A stretch of 64,000 bases of DNA, from positions 30,847 through 94,846 of the forward strand of contig NZ_WIXM01000012.1 of NCBI RefSeq assembly GCF_010993965.1, given 5' to 3'. Positions 44,579-52,162 of this stretch are shown here, in pieces. How positions within the stretch are numbered: position 1 is the first letter of the stretch; every line of letters starts with the position of its first letter. Position numbers and translations under genes: made by a program. The stretch is from Gracilibacillus sp. YIM 98692. Its GTDB lineage: Bacteria; Bacillota; Bacilli; Bacillales; Amphibacillaceae. The notes under the pieces are model-generated. The model did not search any database and was not told where the DNA came from. It saw only the letters and a list, made by a program, of their open reading frames with translations.

Positions 44579-46186
44579 TAATTTCGTTAGTTTTAAAGCA
44601 ATCTGAACTTCTAATGATGCTTCGGGATCATCAATATGAACCTCAAGCAACTCATTTATTCTCTCTAATCGATACAGGATTGTATTGTAATGTGTAAATA
44701 ACCGCTCAGCTGTCGCACGTGCATTTTTATCTTCTGCAAAATAAGCTTCTAAGGTTTCCAAATACATATCTCTTCGGCGATTTTTAAGAATTGGACCTAA
44801 TAAACTATCAATATAAATAGCGACTTCTTCTGATTTGGGTAACAAATATAAGAGCCGATATATATGCATCTCATCAAAATAAAGGCGTCTTTTTGCAAAA
44901 TGATATTGTTGATATATATTTTTCACTTGCAATGCTCTTTTATAACTTTCTTGGATATCACTGGCTGCATGTACAACAGGACCAATACATAATACAAATG
45001 CTTCCTCTTCATTTTTTTTATAATGGAAATAACGATCAATTTCTTCCTCGATCATAGCGATTGCCTGCTCCACTTTATCTTCAGTATCGTCCACAATAAT
45101 AAAAACGATTTCTTCTTGATAACAAGTTGCCATAATATTACTTTTTATTAAATTATCTAAATTATTTTTTAGTAACATTAAATCTTCTTCTTGAGGTAAA
45201 TATGCGTCTAGATCTAATAGAAAAACTTGAATACTTTTATCACGGAGGTTAATACCAAATGTATTCTTTTGATCAGCCTCCTCATCAAAAACTACATCAT
45301 CGCCACGAAGTAGGCTTTTTACAAATTGATCCATATATTTCTCTTCCATTTTTGTTTTTACATGAATATGCTTTAACTCCATATGTAACAGCGTGCTAAT
45401 TTTTTCAATTGTTAAATAATCGATTTCTGTTAAGTTATAGTTTGTCTCTAGACATGCAATAAATGGTATATGTGACAAAGATCGATATTGAGTTAACGGG
45501 AGACCAAATGCAGTAAAACTTTCTTCTCTAATATCGATTTCAGTCGTTCCTGTTCCTACTTTCCTCTCTAATAGATTGGCTAATTGAATTAATTCTACTT
45601 GTTCTAACACCTTAGATAATAGCGGTGCTATAATCCCCCCTTCTAGATCTTTCACAATTAAAGGGTTCCCAATTGTTTGCTCTAACTGAGATATCACTTC
45701 GTCCATTTTTTTACCTACTACAAGAGAATTAGTAAATTGCTCTAATCGATTATAAATGGTAACTAAGTGCTCTGATTCCTGATAAAAAATTTCTTCCATT
45801 GCCACACGGACAACATCAGAAAATACAGTGGTTGGTTGAATGGCAACTACAGGGAATCCAAGCTGATCCGCTCGTTCTAAAACTTCCTCAGGAATCGTTT
45901 TTAAAAATCTCTTTACTTTTATTCCAATTCCAGCAACCTTTTTTTCATAAAGCTTCTCTATAAATGTTACAAGATCTTTTGGTTTGTCTCGAAAAGGATA
46001 CCCTGTCGTCATAATAAATTCATGCGGACGAACAAAATGATCTACATCTGGAGATCCGACAATATTTATTCTATTGATGATTGAGTATTCCTTTTGTTTT
46101 CCTGCAACTAATTTTGCACCAGCTAGCGGTTCTATTTTTAAAAAATCTTGAATCTTTAAGCCTCGTTGGTTATTTGCTTCTGTCAT
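44576..46186 (-). CDS. PucR/CdaR-type transcriptional regulator 2
   Basis: About 536 residues, ATG at 46186 after TTGGTGG. Same architecture: PucR domain (FLKIEPLAGAKLVAGKQKEYSIINRINIVGSPDVDHFVRPHEFIMTTGYPF), middle sensor region, C-terminal helix-turn-helix (NARATAERLFTHYNTILYRLERINELLEV). Last gene of the ring-opening hydrolase/ABC operon, so probably its own regulator. Two related regulators side by side but convergent suggest two linked inducible operons. Confidence 0.9.
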   Translation of the reverse strand: MTEANNQRGLKIQDFLKIEPLAGAKLVAGKQKEYSIINRINIVGSPDVDHFVRPHEFIMTTGYPFRDKPKDLVTFIEKLYEKKVAGIGIKVKRFLKTIPEEVLERADQLGFPVVAIQPTTVFSDVVRVAMEEIFYQESEHLVTIYNRLEQFTNSLVVGKKMDEVISQLEQTIGNPLIVKDLEGGIIAPLLSKVLEQVELIQLANLLERKVGTGTTEIDIREESFTAFGLPLTQYRSLSHIPFIACLETNYNLTEIDYLTIEKISTLLHMELKHIHVKTKMEEKYMDQFVKSLLRGDDVVFDEEADQKNTFGINLRDKSIQVFLLDLDAYLPQEEDLMLLKNNLDNLIKSNIMATCYQEEIVFIIVDDTEDKVEQAIAMIEEEIDRYFHYKKNEEEAFVLCIGPVVHAASDIQESYKRALQVKNIYQQYHFAKRRLYFDEMHIYRLLYLLPKSEEVAIYIDSLLGPILKNRRRDMYLETLEAYFAEDKNARATAERLFTHYNTILYRLERINELLEVHIDDPEASLEVQIALKLTKL

Positions 46187-46276
46187 GTTTTCCACCAACC
46201 TGTAATATATAGTAACGACAAGATCATATTCAAATGCTACTGTCACCTTTATTTTACACGTTAACTCTCGATCCTT

Positions 46277-46897
46277 CTAGTTAGCATAATATTGTTGCCA
46301 TGTTTCATTACCGATAACAGCACCATAATGCCTTCTAATATTTTTTAAACTTGGTTCATAGGCATCATCAAACGCTGCTGTTGTCGCATCCTCTATCACA
46401 ACAACATGATAATCCAAATGGTGAGCGTCACGAACAGTGGATTCTACACAAGTATTCGTGTTAATCCCCGCAAAAATTAAAGTCTCAATTTTCATCGATT
46501 GAAGTTTTTGGTGTAATTCTTTATTAATAAATGCGGTGTATCGATGTTTTTTAATCACTATATCCTCTTTCATTGGTTGTATGTGATTATAGAATTCTAC
46601 GCCCCATGTTCCTTCACGACATGTATTAGGATGTTTTTTTGCTATCCTCCTTTCCTTCCAAGCCCCATCGCCGTCGTTTTCATCATTATGTTCCATTTGT
46701 ACGAAAATAATGGGGATTCCTTCTTTTCGAGCAAGTTCAATCATAGACAGTATCGTGGGTTCTAATGCTTGGTAGCGTTTAACATCTACCCCTGATTTGG
46801 CAAATGCTCCTTGCTCATTCACAAAATCATTTTGCATATCAATAATCATTAAGGCCGACCTTTTCTCAAGGCACAATTTCTTAGGATTATAGCACAT
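46277..46897 (-). CDS. Isochorismatase-family cysteine hydrolase
   Basis: 206 residues. Catalytic Asp in LMIIDMQNDF (~20), Lys in VIKKHRYTAF (~120) and Cys in GINTNTCVESTVRDA (~153) with the usual cis-peptide before it. Relatives act on biuret, N-carbamoylsarcosine, ureidoacrylate and nicotinamide. Beside a cyanuric acid hydrolase/barbiturase-family gene, biuret hydrolase or a ureido-acid amidohydrolase is plausible, but cannot be decided here. Strong AAGGAGG. Confidence 0.88.
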   Translation of the reverse strand: MCYNPKKLCLEKRSALMIIDMQNDFVNEQGAFAKSGVDVKRYQALEPTILSMIELARKEGIPIIFVQMEHNDENDGDGAWKERRIAKKHPNTCREGTWGVEFYNHIQPMKEDIVIKKHRYTAFINKELHQKLQSMKIETLIFAGINTNTCVESTVRDAHHLDYHVVVIEDATTAAFDDAYEPSLKNIRRHYGAVIGNETWQQYYAN

Positions 46898-46922
46898 CTT
46901 TTTTTCCTCCTTATGATAGGAA

Positions 46923-46959
46923 AATAATTCACAGGGAAGATAACTCCCTATGAATTATT
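46923..46959 (-). terminator. Hairpin between binding-protein and isochorismatase-fold genes
   Basis: AATAATTCA-AGGGA/TCCCT-TGAATTATT interrupted stem. It lacks a long T-run, so it may be an attenuating or mRNA-stabilising hairpin inside the operon. Confidence 0.5.
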
Positions 46960-46966
46960 CAATAAT

Positions 46967-48067
46967 TTATTGTGGTAAATATTCATTTGTATAGTACCGT
47001 TCTAAATCAGCCCTTTCGCTAATTAGATTACTACTTTCTAAAATTTCTAATGTATTATTCATGTTTTGCTCCGTCATCGTTCCATATGCTTCATTATCAA
47101 ATACTGAAATTTCTTCAAGTAAATCCAACTGACTACTGACCGTGTTTTCATCAGTTGCATCAGGGAATAATTCTAATACAATCGAAATAGATTCTTCCTT
47201 ATTTTCAAAAGTATAATGGAATGCTTCATCAATAGCAGCTAAAAATCGCTTAACCGTATTCGGGTTTTGATCAAGAAACTCCGTATTCCCTATCATCGTT
47301 AAACCTGACAAATCATACTCAAAATCCGCTAAATATAATGGTGTTAAGTCAACACCTAATTCCTGTTCAAAAATCGGATATTCATTTGTCGCAAAGATAG
47401 CAACCGCATCTACTTCTTTGTTTAAGAAAACACCATTCCTTGCCGAAGTTTCTACTTGCACAGCGTCTACTTGCGACGCATCTACATCATGACTGTCTAG
47501 AAAGTTCGGAAAAATGTTTGTAAAAGTTGATGAAATAGACATTGCTATTCGCTTACCTTCTAAATCCTTGGGTGTTTCTACTGGTGTATCAGGATGTGAA
47601 GCAATCATTATAGGGGAACGATTCATATAGGATGCAATCATTTTTATCGGCATATCTTGTTCAATACCTTGAGAAGGCTCTACTGTCGATGTAATCCCGA
47701 AGTCATCCTGTCCTTGTGATATGGTTTGCATAGTATTAGTTGATCCATTGCCTTCCAACACTTCTACTTCCAGGCCATATTTCTCAAAGATACCTTTTTG
47801 CTTGGCGACAAAAAACGGAGTAAATTCTCCTTTAAATCTCCAATTTAAACGCAATGTAACATCAGTGACTTCAGGTTCTCCTATTTCTATCTCATCTTTA
47901 TTCTCTACCTCAACAACATCTGCCTCACTACCTGTATCCTTTACTTCTTCCTTCTCATTTTGTGGCTCTTCCGGCTCTTTTGCACCGGATGTCTCCTCCT
48001 GACAAGCGACTAGCACCATTAACGCCATCAACAAAGTAGTTAATACTAACCATTTCATTTTTTTCAT
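46967..48067 (-). CDS. ABC transporter substrate-binding lipoprotein (NMT1/THI5-like)
   Basis: 366 residues. Lipobox VLVAC (Cys ~22), a long Glu-rich linker, then an NMT1/SsuA-type domain from ~65: VTLRLNWRFKGEFTPFFVAKQKGIFEKYGLEVEVLEGNGSTNTMQTISQGQDDFG. This type binds pyrimidine precursors, riboflavin, sulfonates and taurine; the LNWRFKGEFTPFFVA start is especially like pyrimidine-related NMT1 proteins. Delivers to the permease and ATPase upstream in the operon. Good GGAGGAG start. Confidence 0.88.
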   Translation of the reverse strand: MKKMKWLVLTTLLMALMVLVACQEETSGAKEPEEPQNEKEEVKDTGSEADVVEVENKDEIEIGEPEVTDVTLRLNWRFKGEFTPFFVAKQKGIFEKYGLEVEVLEGNGSTNTMQTISQGQDDFGITSTVEPSQGIEQDMPIKMIASYMNRSPIMIASHPDTPVETPKDLEGKRIAMSISSTFTNIFPNFLDSHDVDASQVDAVQVETSARNGVFLNKEVDAVAIFATNEYPIFEQELGVDLTPLYLADFEYDLSGLTMIGNTEFLDQNPNTVKRFLAAIDEAFHYTFENKEESISIVLELFPDATDENTVSSQLDLLEEISVFDNEAYGTMTEQNMNNTLEILESSNLISERADLERYYTNEYLPQ

Positions 48068-48078
48068 CGTATCTCCTC

Positions 48079-48873
48079 CTAATTTTCTGCTAATATACCT
48101 TGAGATTGGAAAATATCACGAATTTCATTTACATTTTCACTAAATATATCATTTGAGCGTGTGTGGTTATCACGAGGTCTTGTTAATTGAATCGGTAATT
48201 CCTTTAAAATGGTTCCTGGGCGTTCTGACATCACAATTACTCGATCAGATAAAAATACAGCTTCTTCGATACTGTGCGTAATAAAAACCGTTGTAAATTT
48301 ATATTTATTAGACAGCTTCAACAAATCATACATCATCTGTTCCCGTGTTAAAGCGTCTAAAGCTCCAAAAGGCTCATCCATTAATAATAATTTGGGGTCT
48401 TGGATTAACGCTCGACATATAGATACTCGTTGACGCATGCCCCCTGATAATTCATGTGGATATTTATTTTCAAATCCTTTTAGACCTACCGATTCTAATA
48501 ATTCTAAGGCCTTCGCTCGATTGGTTTGATGATTGCTGCGATCAAACCAAGTAATTCCTTTTAATTCTAAAGGGAGGGTGACATTATCCAAAACAGATCT
48601 CCAAGCAAGTAAGACATCCTTTTGAAAGACAATAGCTGCCCCATCTGCAATTCCTTTCAATTCACTTTCATTGACTTCTACAGATCCATTAGAGGGTTTG
48701 TCCAATCCGGCAATAATTCTCATAATGGTACTTTTACCACAGCCGCTCGGACCTACTACTGACAAAAATTCTCCATTTTCAATGTTTAAATGTATATTTG
48801 ATAATGCTTGGATATCTCCTGTCTTTGTATGAAAAACCTTGTCCACAGCGTATAGTTGTAAATAATTAGACAC
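48079..48873 (-). CDS. ABC transporter ATP-binding protein (SsuB/TauB type)
   Basis: 264 residues. Walker A GPSGCGKST (~41), Q-loop VFQKDVLLAWRSVLDNV, signature LSGGMRQRVSICRAL, Walker B LLLMDEPFGALD and H-loop FITHSIEEA. The WRSVLDNV after the Q-loop is typical for the sulfonate/nitrate/pyrimidine importer group. Overlaps the permease stop by a base. Confidence 0.93.
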   Translation of the reverse strand: MSNYLQLYAVDKVFHTKTGDIQALSNIHLNIENGEFLSVVGPSGCGKSTIMRIIAGLDKPSNGSVEVNESELKGIADGAAIVFQKDVLLAWRSVLDNVTLPLELKGITWFDRSNHQTNRAKALELLESVGLKGFENKYPHELSGGMRQRVSICRALIQDPKLLLMDEPFGALDALTREQMMYDLLKLSNKYKFTTVFITHSIEEAVFLSDRVIVMSERPGTILKELPIQLTRPRDNHTRSNDIFSENVNEIRDIFQSQGILAEN

Positions 48874-49700
48874 TAATGATCCCCCCCTGCTTTATTGGCG
48901 TGATACCATGGCATCAGCAACCTTTCTAATAGATGGACGATTAAGAATAACACGATCCCGACGATCGCCAAAACAACAATTGTAACGAAAACAAGCTCTG
49001 TATCCAGCCTGGCATTCGCGGTTAATTGCAGATAACCTAAACCTCTTTCTGACGCAACAAACTCACCAACAATCGCCCCGACTACTGCCAAGGTCACACC
49101 TACTTTGAATCCTGCAAAAAGATGTGGCAACGCATTTGGAAGCCGAAAATAAATGAATATTTTCGCTTCTGATATTCCTAGCGAACGCCCTAAATCATGC
49201 ATTTCCTTATCCAATGATCGAAAGCCATTGACAGCATTTATTACTACTGGAAAGAATGAAATTAAACAAGCTAGGATTACTTTGGTTATTAAGCCATAAC
49301 CAAACCAGATAACCAAGATCGGAGCAATCGACACCATGGGTAAACACTGAATTCCGATAATAATTGGATAGATGGAATTAGCGAGATATCGAGAATACAC
49401 AATCGTTATAGCCATCGGTATACCAATCAGCAAACTAAGCCCAAAACCTAATATCACTTCTGTTAATGTCGCAATCGCATGACCCCAAAGCATGGATATT
49501 TCCTTCACTAACCTGCTAACAATCTCTATTGGTGATGGTAAAATATAGGCTGGGATTTCTAATAACTTTGATAATATCTCCCAAAGGATAACTAATCCGA
49601 CCAAAGTTAAAGCCGCCCAAACGGATTTTGGAATAACAATGAGACTCTTTTTTTCACCTTGTATACGCCGAATCCTATCTATCTCCATTTTACTTTCCAC
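48873..49700 (-). CDS. ABC transporter permease (SsuC/ThiX type)
   Basis: 275 residues and about six helices. EAA loop LDKEMHDLGRSLGISEAKIFIYFRLPNALPHLFAGFKVGVTLAVVGAIVGEFVASERGLGYL is the hallmark of this group. GTG at 49700 is in an AGGTGAGG context; an ATG at 49688 is also possible. Together with the NMT1-type binding protein it forms an importer, perhaps for a pyrimidine-like or triazine-like heterocycle. Confidence 0.9.
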   Translation of the reverse strand: MESKMEIDRIRRIQGEKKSLIVIPKSVWAALTLVGLVILWEILSKLLEIPAYILPSPIEIVSRLVKEISMLWGHAIATLTEVILGFGLSLLIGIPMAITIVYSRYLANSIYPIIIGIQCLPMVSIAPILVIWFGYGLITKVILACLISFFPVVINAVNGFRSLDKEMHDLGRSLGISEAKIFIYFRLPNALPHLFAGFKVGVTLAVVGAIVGEFVASERGLGYLQLTANARLDTELVFVTIVVLAIVGIVLFLIVHLLERLLMPWYHANKAGGDH

Positions 49701-49722
49701 TTCCTCACCTCCTTATTTCTAC

Positions 49723-50727
49723 TCATAAAGTAACAGCTGCCTTTTTTATCGGTGCAGGTGCTTCGGCTAACAACTCCCTTTCAGCATCAATTTTATATAA
49801 AAAGGTATGCTTTAATTTTTTTAATTCACTTTGAACTCGTGAATTTGAAGGTGCTTTTTGTAACCATTCCAAAATATTTTCAACCTCCGCTGGTTCATAA
49901 AATCTTTGCACATAGGCTAACAGTTGGCCATATTGAAGCATATTTCCACTTCCTAATGGATTAAAAAAATCACGAAGGTTATCCGATCCGACTTGAATGG
50001 GTACACCTGCTGATGACAACTCTTTAATTCTTGTCAAGGATCGCGTAGCAATTGCTGTTGGACATGTAGTGACAGACATTCCTGATTGCGCTACAGCTTC
50101 AATCGTTTTCGAAGCTAGATCATCCTTGACATTCGCTAATGAACAACAGTGGATGGCCGTCATTTTCTCTCCTAATTCTCTCTCCTTTGTCACTTTCGCC
50201 AAATAAGGTAAATGGAAATCATCTATCCTGCCCGTTTCATCAGTATGAAATTCAATCCAGTCGACACTGGCTTTTTCTGCAAGATCCATTATTTTATCGA
50301 TATGTGCTTCACCATCTTCATCCATGCTTGTATGCCCACCGATACCATCGACACCTAACTTTATCGCTTCCTTTAATAGCACTTCTGTTTCCGGAAAACG
50401 ATCAAACCCTTCTTGGTTAAAAGCCACAATATCAATTACTATTTTTTCCTTCCATTCTTCTTTCAGTTCTAATAAGGCTTCTAACCCTCGTAATTCAAAT
50501 AATGGGTCGACATCGACATTTGTTCGAACATAAGAAGTTCCATACTGATACATTTTTTCCAATGATTGAGCAGCCGCTTGCTTTATTTCTGCTTTCGACC
50601 GCATCATCTTTATGTCCCTTGTCCAAGCTGCTCTTACAGGTGCTTCAGCATCTTTATATTTTTGATTCTCTGGTAGAAACCCTTTATCAATGTGGGTGTG
50701 ATAATTCATCCATCCTGATATTTGCAT
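49723..50727 (-). CDS. Cytosine deaminase/AtzC-like amidohydrolase
   Basis: 334 residues. The barrel begins at NYHTHIDKGF (His-x-His, ~9-11), then DGIGGHTSMDED, IEFHTDETGR (~167, catalytic Glu/Asp area), AIHCCSLANV (~192) and VGSDNLRDFFNPLGSGNML (~275, metal and catalytic Asp). GSDN-RD-F-PLG is the signature of the CodA/AtzC group (cytosine deaminase, N-isopropylammelide hydrolase). It lacks the usual N-terminal composite beta domain. Its ATG overlaps the ring-opening hydrolase stop (TGATG), so the two proteins are coupled and probably act in sequence. Confidence 0.85.
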   Translation of the reverse strand: MQISGWMNYHTHIDKGFLPENQKYKDAEAPVRAAWTRDIKMMRSKAEIKQAAAQSLEKMYQYGTSYVRTNVDVDPLFELRGLEALLELKEEWKEKIVIDIVAFNQEGFDRFPETEVLLKEAIKLGVDGIGGHTSMDEDGEAHIDKIMDLAEKASVDWIEFHTDETGRIDDFHLPYLAKVTKERELGEKMTAIHCCSLANVKDDLASKTIEAVAQSGMSVTTCPTAIATRSLTRIKELSSAGVPIQVGSDNLRDFFNPLGSGNMLQYGQLLAYVQRFYEPAEVENILEWLQKAPSNSRVQSELKKLKHTFLYKIDAERELLAEAPAPIKKAAVTL

Positions 50728-51770
50728 CAAACCGCTCCTTTGTTAGTCATTCTAATTACAGGTGCAACTAAATTTGCTCCTTGTGGGCCTTGGTGTTCTG
50801 ATCCCGCTGAGCATAATATTCGAGTCTCTCCGATATAACTACCTACCACTGCATTAGCAACTGCTTTAGCTACAATTCCTGCGTGCATAGCTAATGCATC
50901 TGAATGCATGGTATGTCTTCGTTCACGAATTGCAGAAATAGCGTCTGCTCCAGCATTGACAAATACTTGTACCACTTGATCTTGTACTTCTTTCTTTAAA
51001 TAACCTTTCTGATTTATGCCAATATCTTCAAATGCGTGATAAAGCCCTTCTAAGTCTAATGCATCCTCCATCACACCTGATCCAATTAACAAGTCACTCG
51101 AGGAAGCTTTTGTGTTTCCCATCACAATCACTCGAGCCGATGTTTGCTCCTGACCTGCTGATACTGATGTTTTTTTTGAGTATAAATTATGATTTTGATT
51201 GATCGAATCTTCCTTTATCATGGAACGATTTACTTCTTCCAAAGCTACCGCTGATCCAAGTGCTGATGCAGCCTTCGACATTACACCACCGTCACCCCAT
51301 GGGCATTTCACCTCCACACATTTGACATCTGACAATGAGTCAATTCCAGCATCAGCAATAGCTTCCCTTACTGCATTTGCCACAAGATCAACCTGTTGTA
51401 ATGTACCAATTTGTTCTTTTTTTAAAATAGGAGTGGAAGCAATCCCAAAAGCAAAACGCTTCTCATCCGTTTGTATCTCCGTTTCTTTTTTAATAAATAA
51501 TGTATAATGAGGAGTCATCAACCCTCCTGTTTTGCCAATCATCATCATTGGTATTTGATCAAAAATTTCCTGATGACTCATATTAAGGTATTTTGATAGT
51601 AAAACTTGAAATGAAAGAGTTGCATAACCTCTTGCATATCCATCTCCTTCTGTTTGAGCAATAATTGCTTTGATTTCTGATGCTTCAATCACTTTGTCTT
51701 CTAATAACCTCCTCATCCCTGACACATCGCCTGGATCTTGCATGTCACAACGTATTAATTGATAATTCAT
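50727..51770 (-). CDS. Ring-opening amidohydrolase: cyanuric acid amidohydrolase/barbiturase family
   Basis: About 347 residues, ATG 51770 after AGAGGG. The family's three related domains are recognisable: domain 1 with IIAQTEGDGYARGYATLSF and GKTGGLMTPHYTLF; domain 2 with VEVKCPWGD, SALGSAVALEEV and SVSAGQEQ; domain 3 with RERRHTMHSD and CSAGSEHQGPQGANLVAPVI. AtzD/barbiturase enzymes have no relatives outside this family and open cyanuric acid or barbiturate rings using Ser-Lys pairs. Here the LMTPH motif has Thr where members usually have Ser. First gene of the operon with a cytosine deaminase-like enzyme, an ABC importer and an isochorismatase-fold hydrolase. Confidence 0.85.
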   Translation of the reverse strand: MNYQLIRCDMQDPGDVSGMRRLLEDKVIEASEIKAIIAQTEGDGYARGYATLSFQVLLSKYLNMSHQEIFDQIPMMMIGKTGGLMTPHYTLFIKKETEIQTDEKRFAFGIASTPILKKEQIGTLQQVDLVANAVREAIADAGIDSLSDVKCVEVKCPWGDGGVMSKAASALGSAVALEEVNRSMIKEDSINQNHNLYSKKTSVSAGQEQTSARVIVMGNTKASSSDLLIGSGVMEDALDLEGLYHAFEDIGINQKGYLKKEVQDQVVQVFVNAGADAISAIRERRHTMHSDALAMHAGIVAKAVANAVVGSYIGETRILCSAGSEHQGPQGANLVAPVIRMTNKGAV

Positions 51771-51996
51771 TTCCATCCCTCTTTTGTTCAATAAATTTTA
51801 TATTAAAAATTGTAGCATCTGAAAATTCAAAAGTATTTAGTATAAAAACACAATAAATTTACATTGTTTTTATAAGAAATTAATAATTATGAAGTCTTTT
51901 GTTAGATTTAATTTAAATATCGTCACATAATTTAACATCACCGATAACATTGAAGTTCAGTAAATGTCATAAAACTTTATAAAAACCGGACAAAAT

Positions 51997-52045
51997 GTGC
52001 CGACCCCCAAAAGTTAGACCAAACAATCTAACTTTTGGAGGTCAC
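51997..52045. repeat. Long palindrome resembling fused IS3-type ends
   Basis: CCCCCAAAAGTTAGA, an 8-base spacer, TCTAACTTTTGGAGG, extended by flanking GAC/GTC. The CCAAAAGTTAGA sequence is similar to terminal repeats of IS3-group elements; both ends meet with no transposase between. Could also act as a terminator. The other bases of 51771-52114 show no gene; they must hold the promoter of the ring-opening hydrolase operon. Confidence 0.45.
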
Positions 52046-52114
52046 CTTAAAACACTCCCGTTTTTTCTAATAAGGGAAATGACAGGCACTCAAACTCCTG
52101 CTTTCCTAACACGC

Positions 52115-52156
52115 AAAAAAAAAGGCATACAGAATGAGTACATTCTGTATGCCTTT
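52115..52156 (-). terminator. Intrinsic terminator of the metal ATPase operon
   Basis: Minus strand AAAGGCATACAGAATG, AGTA-type loop, CATTCTGTATGCCTTT and a run of Ts, just after the P-ATPase stop codon. Confidence 0.9.
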
Positions 52157-52162
52157 CTCATC

